DNA from: Selaginella moellendorffii
Lineage: Eukaryota > Streptophyta > Lycopodiopsida > Selaginellales > Selaginellaceae
Assembly: GCF_000143415.4 (NCBI RefSeq)
Contig: NW_003314263.1
Coordinates: 1,638,749-1,702,748 of the forward strand
Direction: 5' to 3'
DNA length: 64,000 nucleotides
Shown here: positions 11,872 through 22,926 of the stretch, one piece after another
Position numbering within the stretch: position 1 is the first letter of the stretch
Layout of the letters: every line of letters starts with the position of its first letter
Position numbers and translations under genes: made by a program
Notes under the pieces: model-generated
Told to the model about the DNA's origin: nothing
Databases searched by the model: none
What the model saw: only the letters and a program-made list of their open reading frames with translations

Positions 11872-13703
11872 TCATTCTTTAAGTGTACCACCAAAGGAAT
11901 CATGCATTCTCTCACCCTCGTATAAAACATGGGACCATGATCCAAAAACCGAAGGTTGTCCTTTCGGGGCAGTGTCCGATGAGATTGCCTTTTGCATCAT
12001 CACGCGCAAGGATATTGCGGTCCTAAGCAAGTGCCTGTGATTAAAAGACACGACGATATCAGAACGTGATGGAAAGCTCAAAAAGCTCACTTCAAAAAGT
12101 CCTGGCGCTGCTGAATTGGTAGCAGATCGAGATGGTTGGTTGGAGTGTTTAAGTCGACGCCGTCCTCGGGTATAAGACTGTAAGATGAGTTTAGGCGCGC
12201 GCTAGCTTTGTCAAACAAGTGTACCTGGTGTCTTCGTCGACATTCGCAAGCTCTTCCAACTCGACGTCTTCAAGAGCAAGATAAAGGAACTTCACGGCTT
12301 CCTCTGCTGCTCCAACCGATTCAGCGCATTTTGTTTTCTCCTCTATCGCTGCTTTTAGTTTCTCTAGATCCTGACCAATACAAACGAAGATAATGCACAG
12401 GTTTTGCCTTGAGACATACTTGGTGTTCTTTCTGAATTTCGGCTTTGAGCTGCTCATTACGGTTGATGAGATGCTTCAGCTCGTCCATCTCTTCAATGGC
12501 CTCGATATTAGCGGCCAGATGTTGCTCTAAAAGACGGCAAAAACGTCAGAAGGAAAATCTGGAAACAAGGGAAGACAAGACCTTGAAGTTTGAACAGCAG
12601 GATCCGCGAAGCCTTTTGATAACTGTGGTTTTTCCTCGCAAGTTCTTCTTCTAGCTTCACAAGAACATAGCCATCCTTTTAATTTAAGAAGAATGTAGCA
12701 ATAGTACCTCTTTTGCTGCAAGCATCTTGTCTTCAAGCTCGTTGTTCTCGTGCTGAAGTTGTCCATTTTTCAGAACCAGCAGCTCCGTCTGTCTGATATG
12801 ATAGGCAACCTCTTTCGCTAGCTGCTCATTCTCCAAAATCGTTCTTTTTGTTTTCTGCGTACAAAAGAATCAGAATCGCAATGATATCAGCTGACAAACT
12901 CCAGAGAAAGAATCAAGTTTACTTCTTCTTTTTGTCTCCTTATGCAGCAGCCCGATTGAGAAACATACGACGTGGAGCTGCTCCTCCGTTTGTTTGATCA
13001 TCAAGAGCTTTGTCTCTTCGATTTTAACCGCCATCTCTTTGCGCAATCTCTCCCGCTCTTGTTGTGCCACTCGTTCCACGTCGTTCAAGGCCTCTTGGTG
13101 TTGCTTCTTTTCCTTGGAAAGCTGGTTCTTCAAGCTGCCAACAAGAAAAAAAAAGAAAACACTTAGTTTGGCCTGAAATAACTTGAAGCACAAAGGAGAG
13201 AAGTCCATACTTTTGGATCTCTTTTTCGATAGCGGCCCTTCGTAGCGTAAACTCCTTCACTGCTTGGATCAAATTGTGTGCATCATCCAGCTCTTTCTGG
13301 ATTGCTTCGACTTGGATCCTGTGAGTGGTTTTCAATTCGTTGAGCTCCGCCAGAAGCGCGGCATGAGACTCAGCCCTCTCCTTCTTGAGCGTTTCGATAA
13401 TTTGTTCCATCTCCTCGCTTCGCCGATCAAATTCCTTTGCATCTCTGCATTGGAAAAACACAGTCTCGAAACACAGTCTCGCGAGAAAGAAGGATACCTG
13501 GTGAGCGCGGCGATCTGATCCTCCAGAATCTTGTCCCTGTCCTCAGCTTGCCTGCGCGTCTCCTTGATGACGCTCCCAAGATTGAACGCCCGCTCCTCAA
13601 GCCTGGCGATCTTGTCATTGCTGCACAGGATTTGCAAGTCCTTGGCCTGGATCTCGCCCTTGACAACATCTAGCTCGTCCTTCTCTCCCTCCTTGGGCGG
13701 CAT
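11872..13703 (-). CDS. long coiled-coil protein, possibly cilium/basal-body associated
   Basis: Nine exons placed by GT..AG borders: 13703-13498, 13444-13211, 13134-12969, 12854-12708, 12675-12582, 12526-12420, 12370-12225, 12177-12091, 12034-11872. They total 1350 nt (449 aa). The protein opens MPPKEGEKDELD and is almost entirely Glu/Lys/Gln/Leu-rich heptad coiled coil over about residues 5-365, with a short less-coiled tail. Architecture and composition resemble BBOF1/CFAP157-type basal-body proteins, which plants with motile sperm keep; this assignment is an inference. The eighth exon reads into a TGA that overlaps a consensus donor (gtgagc). Splicing it removes a 56-bp intron and adds 54 codons in frame, so I favour the longer form; the short form would stop at 12087. 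It shares a 234-bp divergent promoter with the plastid-protein gene. Confidence 0.72.
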
Positions 13704-13937
13704 TCTTCTCTTACCTTCTCACCGCCATTCTGAAACTCAAAAATAAAACAAATGCCCTAATCGCGAGCCGTCCACGTGGCAAAATCCTAGTCGTTGTTGG
13801 CAACTCCGCCAGACGATTCGTTGAATATTCCGGCTTAGCCGGAATATGAAACGGCTGAGCGGAATGTGCGGGCTTTTGGCACTATATGTCCCAGAATATC
13901 CTCACATTTTTCAGGGCTTAGTCGAGGCTCTTGAGCT
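13704..13937. promoter_or_regulatory. bidirectional promoter with palindrome and CACGTG
   Basis: The 234 bp between two divergent start codons hold a CACGTG core (near 13772) and an exact inverted repeat, ATATTCCGGC-tta-GCCGGAATAT, at 13825-13847. A related half-site (gcggaatgt) follows. These are candidate binding sites serving both genes. Confidence 0.5.
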
Positions 13938-14874
13938 ATGGCGACGACGATGATGCAGCCGATCACCTCTCCCGCCGCGGCGACCATGTCTCCCGGATGC
14001 AGCCCCTTCCAGTCCTCGATCGGTAAGCTCCCTGTCCGATTTCTTGCTCGAAATTCTCATGCTGCATGCCTAGATTTCGATGCTGCGGCTGTCGATCTGC
14101 ATTTGACTGATCACAGCGCTCGCATTTCTTGCCACTTCCAGGTGAAATTCGATTTGGATCGTTGAGAATCTCCCCGGCACAGCAATCGAAGCGTTTGAAG
14201 CAAACAAGGCGAACAGTCGTAGCGGCGGAATACAGGTACTTTTTTTAAGTCACAGAGCCAAGAATTTTTTTCTCTTTGATGTTCTTCCATCGGACTTAAG
14301 TCTTTGCTTTTTTTTCTCCAGACGAAGTGGTGGTGGATCAGGAGATTTTGTTGCTGGATTTCTACTCGGTGGTGTTGTTTTCGGTGCTCTTGGCTACCTT
14401 CTAGCACCTCAGGTAACTATTTCTTTTCGCTTTTCTTCCAGAGAAACGTTCTTACAGTTTCGTGCCTGCCTATGCATGCGAGAAGTTAAATCGATCGCTC
14501 GACAAAGTGAGTAGTGAGAACGGAGCGGCGCTGCCAACAAAACCAAACAAGTATTTGGAAGACGAAGGGATCGAGGTAAGCTCATCCTCCGAATCCCTCC
14601 CGTGGGTGTTAACAATTCCAGTAAAGTTCCACGAACTCGAGGAAGAGAATGGAATCGAGGTAGTGCGAACGGAGCATCGTTGTTCTTGAGTTTCCCATGT
14701 CGAGCTTTTCTAGGAACTTTGGTTTTCATCGTCAAGAGCTAATGCTATCTTCGCTTGCAGACGACGAGAAAGAGCTTGAGCGCCAAGATCGATGAGCTCA
14801 ACGCCGCGATCGAGAACGTCTCCGCGCAGCTTAAAGAAGGCGAATCCATGAAAGAGATCGAAGTTTCCGCATAG
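13938..14874 (+). CDS. plastid membrane protein (Arabidopsis At1g42960-like)
   Basis: Exons 13938-14022, 14142-14235, 14322-14412, about 14486-14575 and 14761-14874 give about 157 aa. The N terminus is Ser/Thr/Pro-rich and basic and ends in VVAAE, typical of a chloroplast transit peptide. A Gly-rich hydrophobic segment follows (DFVAGFLLGGVVFGALGYLL, then AP), one membrane span. The C terminus is a short helix with a TTRKSL..KIDELN..I pattern. This layout matches a small plant family placed at the chloroplast inner envelope; its biochemical role is not established. The start of exon 4 is uncertain by three bases (14483 or 14486). RPL13 follows about 290 bp downstream on the same strand. Confidence 0.78.
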
Positions 14875-15160
14875 AAAAGGGAAGAACAAACGAGAAGAAG
14901 AGAAGAGAGCGAGAAAGCGAGAATTTAGAGCTCGTTGGCTTGTAAGGAATAAATTTTTTTTTGTTTATCAAATATATAAATTGTATTTCTTATCTCCTTA
15001 AAGTTTTTCTACACCAAGTACCGAGTTTTCTGTGCCGTCAGATCTCTTGTTCCATCTCGACCGTTGTTTCATTGTCTCTCATCTTGACCGTTCAATTACT
15101 TGAGCGTTCAAGAACCCTAAGAACCATCCTAGGGTTTTTGGTCAGGGCGGCGGCTTAGCG

Positions 15161-15991
15161 ATGGTGAAGGGAAACAATGTCATTCCCAATCAGCATTTCA
15201 AGAAGGATTGGGAGAAGCTGGTGAGGACATGGTTCAATCAGCCGGCGCGCAAGGTCCGCAGAAGAAAGGGTGAGTAGAATTCGCGATTTCTTCTTTTCTC
15301 TCTCGCCATTCTTAGTTTTTGGGCGATTCTTCCTGCAGCCCGGTCGATCAAGGCTGCCAAGATCTTCCCTCGCCCGCCATCCGGCCCTCTGCGCCCGGTG
15401 GTCCACTGCCCGACCGTCAAGTACAACAGCAAGGTAAAATACGGCCGAGGGTTCTCGCTGGAGGAGCTCAAGGTAGGAATTTCTCTTCTCTTCTTTGCTT
15501 GTAGCTCAGTGTTGGAGATCCAGGAAGCTGGGATCTCCAAGAATCTCGCTCGCACGATTGGAATCGCCCTGGATCACAGGAGGAAGAACCGGAGCCTCGA
15601 GAGCTTGCAGACGAATGTCCAGCGATTGAACACGTACAAGACGAAGCTCATCGTCTTCCCACGCAAAGCTAAGAAAACAAAGGTAAAGATGGATGCCTTT
15701 CGAGTTCTTGGGAGCGGAGCTTTGCATTTTTTGGATTCGCGACACTCAAATCGTCGTGTTTTTCAGATGGGCGATTCGCAACCCGAGGTTCTGAGCACCG
15801 CGACGCAGTTCCAAGGGCCAGTGCTGCCAATTGTTCCAAAGAAACCCGAGGTCGGCATTGTCACAGTGACCGACGAGATGAAGGCCGTGAAAGCTTATCA
15901 GAAGCTCCGGATCGAGCAGACCAACAAGCGTCTCGTTGGAATCCGCGCGAAGAAGGCTGCCGAGGCCGAGAAGGAAGAAGGGAAGAAGTAA
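15161..15991 (+). CDS. RPL13: 60S ribosomal protein L13 (eL13)
   Basis: Four exons (15161-15269, 15339-15472, 15524-15682, 15767-15991) encode 208 aa, the usual eL13 length. Conserved segments include the N-terminal [16 protein letters not shown], the central [13 protein letters not shown], and [15 protein letters not shown]. The tail is Lys/Glu/Ala-rich and ends in KK. The protein is a structural component of the large cytosolic subunit. Telomere-like motifs (agaaccctaag and agggttttt, 15111-15139) lie just upstream of the start, as in many plant ribosomal-protein promoters. The plus-strand exonuclease gene begins 145 bp downstream. Confidence 0.95.
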
Positions 15992-16100
15992 ACAAACCAG
16001 AGCTATCCATCAAAAATGGTTTTTTTGTTGTCTCAAAGTAATCGACCTCGTACGACTTTTTTCATTGTTAAAATTTTAGGGTTCTTGGGTTAACAATCTA

Positions 16101-16130
16101 AAACCCTAAAGGAGAAAGGGTTTAGGGTTC
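16101..16130. promoter_or_regulatory. telo-box AAACCCTAA upstream of REXO4-like gene
   Basis: AAACCCTAA at 16102-16110 and GGGTTTAGGG just after it lie within 40 bp of the REXO4-like start codon. Telo-boxes are typical of plant genes for translation and ribosome production, which suits an exonuclease of pre-rRNA processing. Confidence 0.6.
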
Positions 16131-16135
16131 TTGGG

Positions 16136-17374
16136 ATGAAGCGAGAGCGCGAGAATGCGGTAGAGGCTGCGGGCTCGAGGAAGCGGTCGAAATTCGCTTC
16201 TGTGGATCGATCGAGTGGCAAAGCGGTGGCTGTGAGCCAGAATTGGATGGAGCTGCGATCAGTTGGTGTGGCAGCTCCTAGGCTTTTAGCGATGGGAGAT
16301 TTTGGACTCTAAAGCGCTCATTCTTTGATTCTGTGCAGAAGCTGGGGATTTGTGCGAAGAAGCGCAAGGAGATTTCGATCGCGTCAGGTTTGATTCGTGG
16401 ATCGTGCTTGTTTTATTTCCCTGACATTGTTGCGCTTTGTAGAGAAGAAAGAAACCACGCTCCAAAAGCTCCCAGAGCCTTCCAGCACTGATTCCAGGTA
16501 CTGGCACGAACGTATGGGATTTTTCTTATAACTTTTGGTGTGTTATAGCGTAACAAAGGTCCTTGCGATGGATTGCGAAATGGTGGGAGTTGGATTTGAG
16601 GGAAAGAAAAGCGTTCTTGCTAGAATCAGCCTGGTAACGAATTTCTCGTAGTGTTTTTTTCCTTGCTTCTTATTTTGCTTGGACCTTGTCGAAAGGTGAA
16701 TGAGCATGGGAACATAGTGTACGATGAATATGTGAAACCCATGGAATTTGTCACGGATTTTCGCACTCACGTAAGCGGGATTCGCTACAAAGATATAAAG
16801 AATGGTAAGTGGTGTGGTCCAAGCATTAGTTTTTCGTTTCGTTTCGATTGTTTTGGTGTTCTTTGCCTGTAGGGAAAGCTTTTGCAACCGTGCAACAAGA
16901 AGTATCCGACTTGTTATCCGGGCGTATACTAGTCGGGCACGCTTTACATTATGATTTTAAGGTAGACTCATTCTTTTGAAGTAGACGATTTGATTTATTT
17001 CACGCACTTTGCAGGTTCTCTTGTTGAACCATCCGAAAGCTGATACTCGGGATACTAGTCTCTATGCTCCATTTCGCAGGTTTGTATAGAGGAAGAGCTT
17101 GTGGAACTTATGGTGTTTCTTTCTCGGTTTTTTAGTGAGCATGGGCGACCGAGATCCCTCCAGCATTTAGCTGCGCTGTTTCTCGACGCTAAAGTTCAAG
17201 ATGGCGCTCATTCTTCGGTAAGCTGTAGAAAAAATCACCAGACATCGAAGGATTGTATGCTGTTTTTTCTTTCAGGTGGAGGATGCCCGAAGTGCAATGC
17301 TACTATATCAAAAGTTTAGATCGGAATGGGAGAAAAGCGTGTGGAAACGACACAAGAAATCGGTTAAGCAGTAA
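16136..17374 (+). CDS. REXO4: REXO4/ISG20-type 3'-5' exonuclease
   Basis: Nine exons (16136-16261, 16339-16387, 16443-16497, 16549-16633, 16696-16804, 16873-16961, 17015-17079, 17136-17217, 17276-17374) encode 252 aa. A basic N terminus (RKRSKF, KKRKE) looks like a nuclear or nucleolar signal. The DEDDh exonuclease motifs are present in order: AMDCEMVG (Exo I), HALHYDFK (Exo II), and GAHSSVEDAR (Exo III), with the His five residues before the Asp. These are the metal and catalytic residues of the Rex4/ISG20 family, which acts in pre-rRNA processing. The tail is basic. The stop codon is only 44 bp from the stop of the opposing EDR2_C gene, so the two 3' UTRs must overlap. Confidence 0.9.
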
Positions 17375-17418
17375 GTTTCTTTCAGGCGATAGAACTATAC
17401 ACAGGTGAGGTTTCGTTT

Positions 17419-18363
17419 CTATGACGAGCTGTCCTTGACGTCGTCGTCATCTTCATCATCTGGCCGTGTAGAGCTTTGTCCCGCAGGTGTCAAGAGGGAT
17501 GTAAATCCCTTCCATAGCCGGGAGCTAAACGAGCTCTCTCCCGGGAAAGAATTGTTAATACTGTCACCGGACATTAGTTCCAGTGGAACTGCCGACTGGA
17601 GCTCGAGGTTGCCGAGCCTCACAGCCCCAAGGATTCTCTCCGGAAGCTCGTCCGGATGCTGGCTCTCGATGAGAAACGCGAGATCCACAGTGAGGCTGGT
17701 GATGTATCCGATCGCTAAGTGGACGATGGCGTTGGCAACCATGGAGGAGCCGATATCAACATCAACTTCCAGGAAGTTTGGAGCGGTGGAGTACTTGCAA
17801 GTGAGAGTTCTTCCGAGAACGCAGATGGCTTGCTCGCCAACGGCGGTCTTGACGATCCAGGGCCCCTGGACGACGTTGGCAATGAGCTTGAGCCTCGAGT
17901 TCTTGAAGGCGTCGTCTCCCCGGAGGAAGCGGTCGATCAGAGAGTTCTCCGGGAAGCGATGGTGGCTGACGAAGTAGATGATGGCACTGTAGTTCTCCTT
18001 GCTGGGGACTTGGAGATTAAAAGCCCACACGAATGGAGAGGTAGGAGAATTCGAAAGAATAGAGGAAGAGTTGCCAGGAATTGGATCCAAATTGCCTAGA
18101 GCTGCCGTGATTCTCGACTGGGGATGCCTAAGGACGTCGTAGATCTTGGAGGAGCTCTTGATCCAGTCGACGGCGAGCGGCTCTAGAAGCCAATCCCCTG
18201 CGGCAATTTTGGCCTTGGTAGCGAAATAATCCGGGCCGCGCACTCTGAAGCAATCACCTGGAGGCGAGCACCAGCCGTTGAAGCAGGAATCGAGGCCTGT
18301 GAGCGGCAGCGCGCCACCGCGCTTGAGCTGCTCGATCCAAGCCGGATCTGCCGCATTGCCCAT
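17419..18363 (-). CDS. EDR2_C (DUF1336) domain protein
   Basis: Intronless, 314 aa. It carries the EDR2 C-terminal domain layout: a GWCSPPGDCFRVRGPDY start, LLEPLAVDWIKS, a FVWAFNLQVPSKENYSAIIY core strand, FLRGDDAFKNSRLKLIANV, and GPWIVKTAVG followed by ALGRTLTCKY-like sequence. The stand-alone form, without PH or START domains, is a known plant class; EDR2 itself is a negative regulator of defence and senescence with lipid-binding domains. The tail is acidic and Ser-rich (DDEDDDDVKDSSS). The start codon is followed by MGNAADP, which could be N-myristoylated at Gly2 (inference). A telo-box (18379-18387) lies at the promoter. The gene is divergent from the JmjC gene and convergent with REXO4. 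Confidence 0.87.
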   Translation of the reverse strand: MGNAADPAWIEQLKRGGALPLTGLDSCFNGWCSPPGDCFRVRGPDYFATKAKIAAGDWLLEPLAVDWIKSSSKIYDVLRHPQSRITAALGNLDPIPGNSSSILSNSPTSPFVWAFNLQVPSKENYSAIIYFVSHHRFPENSLIDRFLRGDDAFKNSRLKLIANVVQGPWIVKTAVGEQAICVLGRTLTCKYSTAPNFLEVDVDIGSSMVANAIVHLAIGYITSLTVDLAFLIESQHPDELPERILGAVRLGNLELQSAVPLELMSGDSINNSFPGESSFSSRLWKGFTSLLTPAGQSSTRPDDEDDDDVKDSSS

Positions 18364-19029
18364 TTTTCCCTCCCCAGTAAACCCTAATTAGGGTTCTTAC
18401 GATTGTCACTCTGTTTTTACGCATTTAGAATATTCCCGTAGCTTTGGGAATGGATTTTGCCCCTCTCGGAGAACAGAGTTTTCCCGTTGCTAGTGCTTTG
18501 ATCGCGCTCCAGTGGTGTAGGTCTTTCCTTTCTTACTGTGACGCTGGAATAGGAGGGAATGTGGCGCGGAGAACAGGGGAAGAGCTATCGATCGCATTGA
18601 TTCTTCGAGCGAGGGCAACAGCTCGAGGGTAGCACGACGCTCCCATTCGATCGATCGCTGGGTAGGGTTTGAGGCGGGTGCGCTTGCTCTTTTCTTCCCT
18701 CGGTTTCTTGAATTAGGGCTTGGGCAAAGCATCACGCTCTGCGCGAGCAGGGCTTTAGGCGGCAAGGTGCTGGGCGCGCTAGGGTTTAGATCGGCCAGGA
18801 ATACCAACAGTTCTTACCGAAATCCGGTAAGCTCTCGATCGATTCAGCTGCGCTGCGAAATATTCCGCTCCAGGATTGATCCGCGCGCTAACATCCTCTG
18901 TTTTTCCCTGTTCTTGCAGGAGAGAGGAGCAAGAAGAGGGCGAAATCTCTCTCTCTCTTGCTCGTAAGCAGGGCATGCTCTGTTTGGCATCGATCAATGC
19001 GGTGAAATTTGGGAAAGATTCTGAGTGAC
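18364..19029. promoter_or_regulatory. divergent promoter region and JmjC 5' leader
   Basis: The region between the EDR2_C start and the JmjC start. A telo-box (AAACCCTAA, 18379-18387) sits next to the EDR2_C start. A probable 5'-UTR intron of the JmjC gene runs 18827-18919 (gtaagc ... ttcttgcag), inferred from splice consensus. No separate gene is visible. Confidence 0.45.
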
Positions 19030-22000
19030 ATGGTGGAGGTGGAAGTAGCGCCGTGGATCAAGGGGCTTCCTGTAGCTCCAGAGTATCGCCCCAGCGAGGC
19101 CGATTTTGTGGATCCCATCTCCTTCGTGCTGAGGATCGAGGAGGAAGCTGGGCAGTTTGGGATTTGCAAGATCGTCCCGCCCACCGTGAAGCCGCGCCGG
19201 AAGTCGCTCCTTCCAAACCTCTACAGGTCCATAGCCGCGGCCGGGAAATCGTCGGGGAAGAAGGCATCGATTGGGCTCGACGCGAATTCTCTAGCGGGAT
19301 CCAAGTTTACCACTCGCAAGCAAGAGCTGGGCGATCAGACTCACGCTCAAACTCGGCACAGCAAGGGGGCAAGCTATACCTTGGACCAGTTTGAGATCAA
19401 GGCCAAGGCTTTTACTCGAGCACAGGTTGGAACTTCCAGGGATGTTGTTCCGGTTGTCTTGGAGGCTCTGTTCTGGAAGACAATCGAGGAGGATAAGCCA
19501 GTGACTGTGGAATATGCGGACTATATTCCAGGCTCCGCGTTCCCGGAGAGTGATAGCGAGCAGGGCGATGGCAAGAAAAGGAAGAAGAGTGCTGTGGACA
19601 GGGAAGGGTGGAAGCTCGTCAATAGTCCCTGGAACATGAGATACTTGGCGAAGTTACAGGGGTCTTTGCTGAGATTCATGCCTGGCGAGGTCCAAGGCGT
19701 GACGTCTCCGCTGTTATACATAGCCATGCTCTTCAGCCACTGGTCATGGAGAACCGAGAGCCACGACCTCCACTTTGTGGACTATTTGCATCTGGGTGCT
19801 CCGAAGACGTGGTATGTGGTGCCACCCGGCGCGGCTCCTGCTTTCGAGGACGTTTTAAGAAACCAAGGTTAGTGATGGTTTGCTAAGGATTTTTTCTTGA
19901 TACTCGCGATGTGTTTTTGTCTCTAGACGATAACTCCGTCGTCAGCCCGGAAGTGCTCGTGATCAATGGCGTTCCCTGCTGCAGGTGTTTCTTTTGATTT
20001 TCGATCGTTTGCATGTATGTGACAAGCGCATCTCAGACTTGTGCAGAACCCTGGAGAGTACGTCATCGTTTTTCCGAGGGCGTATAATTTCAGCTTCAGC
20101 CATAGTAGGCGCGCTTTGCTTGTGGTTTATTACTTACATTACATTTTCCAGGTTTCAATTGCGGTGAAACCAGCAGTTTAGCAAGTCCAGGCTGGTTGAA
20201 AGCTGCCAAGCAAGCAGCTGCTCGCAAAGAATTATTATGCCGTCCTCCGATGGTTTGCCATGAGAAATTATTATACCAAACAGCACTAGCGTTTGCGAAA
20301 AGGTAACAAAACCAAGCTATCCATTTATGATTGATTGAATTGACGAATTTTCTTTGCTAGTTCGAACGCACAGGATGTCCGAAGTTCGAGACTAAAGCAC
20401 AAAATGAAAGTCGGCGCAGAGGAAGCAGTAAGAACAGAGTTCGTCAACGACATGGCCAAGAATCAACAGGTGCTCGACAAACTCGTTAGCATGACACAGG
20501 CAAGGCGGGTTATTTTCAAGGGCGATGACGGGAAGGAGAGTCTCTCCAACCTGGTGAACTTAGGCACAATTGACTCTATCTCGCTGCTATCATTTGTGTG
20601 CGAAACCATGGAAGGCGCCGACGAGAAGGTTGGCGATGATGAGACCCTCGGTAAAAACAGTCCTCCTCGAATTGATTGGGGGAATGTATCCTGTTCCATT
20701 TGCGGTATTCTGTGCTACTCCTGCATAGTGATTGTTCAGCCGACGTCCAAAGCCAGTGAGAGTATTCGGGAAGGAAGATTGACAGTCACAGATGAGAACC
20801 ACGTACAGGAAGATGAGAATGGATCGTCTCGGAAGGTTCTACCTCCGAATGGGAGCAGGAAAGCAGGCCGGGATAACTTACAGCGTCCATATATCATGTG
20901 CTCGGAGCACGCGTTACAGGTATCCTTGCTGCTCCAAGGTTGCGGGGGAAGCCTCGTTCTGGTTGTTTATCATCCAGGTAAATGCTTCGCTGTTTTTCAG
21001 CTGCTTTGTGGAACTGATTCCTTTGTTTTCTTTTCTTTTCATGTGCTTACAGAGTATGAGATGTTCGATAAGAATGCGAAGGACTTTGCAATGGATATGA
21101 GCATGCGGTGTCGCTTCAGAGATACCACGTATGACGAGGAGAACCAGCAGGATTTGCAACTCATCAGCGCTGCAATCGAAGCGGCTGAGAGACCTGACAA
21201 CGGTTGGATTGATCATGTTCAGGCAAGGCTTCCAGCGACAGCATCCTTTTTAGAAAACAGCAGGGCAGAAACAGACGAAGATGACACTGAATTGGTGGTA
21301 GAGAAGACATCGAAGGAGAAGAAAGTAGTCGGGCGTTGGTGTGGTCGGGTCTGGAGACATGATCAGACGCACGCCATTTTAGGAGGGTGCCGAACAGCTT
21401 CCAAAGTAGAAGATAACCAGGATGAGTTAGCGGATAGTAAGACCAGGAAAAGTAAAGGCGGCCACGACGAGGACATACTTAAGAGTGAGGACTATGCAAG
21501 CCTCAGGAAAAACTGTAGGAAAAGGAAACGGACACAAATGGTTGCAGTATGGCGGGTTGAATCCGAGCCTCAGCCTTGCTCCACGCAAATAAGTGAAAGT
21601 CTTCCTTCTGAACTGGAGGCCAACGATGTCAAGACCGAGAAGGTTGCTTCTCTTGACGAGGATGTCAAAGTGTCAGAGCCAGAGCTTCGAACGGAGAATC
21701 GCTCGTCTGAAGAAGGCCGGCCTCTACCTCCTCTAGTTTGCAAGGAAGAAAAGGAAGAAAACGGGAAGTTGGAGCTGCCGTGTCCTGAGGAAACGACCAA
21801 GCCGCTAGTTATCGTGGACTGCAAGGAGGAGCCTGAGATTCATCGTGAAGCTGTGGTTTTGGACGAAGAGGCCCCTCAGGAGAATGTTGCGGCATATAAG
21901 GAAGTGTTACCAGCTCCTCCGGAGGAACCTGAGCAGCAATCCAAGGAGAAGGAGCCTGACCCGGTAGCTGCTGAAAATGAGCCTGTTTCGGTGGTGATCA

Positions 22001-22926
22001 CTGAAGACGATGGTCAGCATGGTGCAGGATCGACGCTCTGTTTCTCAAACAGCGTATGGCATGACGTGCCTATCTCGTTTTCTCCAACTTTTCATTCATC
22101 GTACATGGATGAGAAGCCAAAGGCATGGCCGACGGCTCACAGGACGCCATTGAAGATAGGAATCCCAAAGAGGAAAAGGACTCAAATAGCTTCATCTTTG
22201 GAGGCTAGCGACGAAGAGAAACAGCTAACAGACGAGGACCTGGAAGAAGATTATGATGAAGAAGAAGAAGCAGAGGAAGACGAGGAGGAGCAGAATTATA
22301 GCAATGTGTCAGCTTCGTCTGTTGAGGATGACGAACGCGCTGTGGATGAAGCCGCAGAGTATGGTCTGGAATCCAGAGCTAAGAGGACCAAGCGCAAGAG
22401 CTGGAAAGCTCAAGCAGCAGAAGAACAAGAGAAAGCTCCTAGACGAGGTACGTTTCCTATGCGTGAAGCAACCAACATGAAACTTTTGTCCCTTGCAGGA
22501 GGAGCGAAGAAGGCCTCGACGTCGACAAAAAGGCCTGGCAGCGAGGCGACGAAGCGCAAGCTTGCTCCCGGCATGGTGCACTCTCATGGACTACACACTT
22601 GCGACTTCGATGGATGCACGATGAGCTTCCGAACAGCGAGCGAGCTAGCTCTGCACAAGCGCAACATCTGCACCATCAAGGAGTGCTCCAAGCGCCTCTG
22701 CTCGCACAGCTACCTGATGCAGCACTACCGCGTCCATGCCGACGACCGGCCTCTCAAGTGTCCCTGGAAAGGCTGCAAGAAGACGTTCAAATGGTCCTGG
22801 GCCCGAACGGAGCACATCCGAGTCCACACCGGCGAGAGGCCCTACGCCTGCACCGAGTGCGGCAAGAGCTACAGGTTTGTCTCGGATTTCAGTCGCCACA
22901 AGCGTACAACGGGTCACAGTACGTGA
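19030..22926 (+). CDS. REF6/ELF6-type JmjN-JmjC zinc-finger protein with degenerate active site
   Basis: Seven exons (19030-19867, 19927-19984, 20037-20104, 20152-20302, 20361-20977, 21053-22447, 22499-22926) total 3555 nt, 1184 aa. JmjN lies at about residues 10-50, JmjC at about 190-350, a Cys-rich zinc region (CSICG..C..HALQ) after it, then a long acidic linker. The C terminus has four C2H2 fingers nearly as in REF6 (LHKRNIC, QHYRVH, RTEHIRVHTGERPYAC, DFSRHKRTTGH). REF6 and ELF6 are H3K27/H3K4 demethylases guided by such fingers. Here the first Fe ligand is Arg (WRTESH, where the family has WHVEDH), the Glu is kept, and the distal His is Asn (RAYNFSF, family YH). The Asn that contacts 2-oxoglutarate is Asp (FVDYLH); PKTW Lys is kept. 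Demethylation seems unlikely; a DNA-binding scaffold role is the inference. Introns 5 and 6 are stopless and multiples of three. Confidence 0.88.

Noticed and set aside
17719-18099. Plus-strand ORFs (190 and 126 codons) opposite the EDR2_C gene
   Set aside because: Antisense shadows of a well-conserved minus-strand domain.
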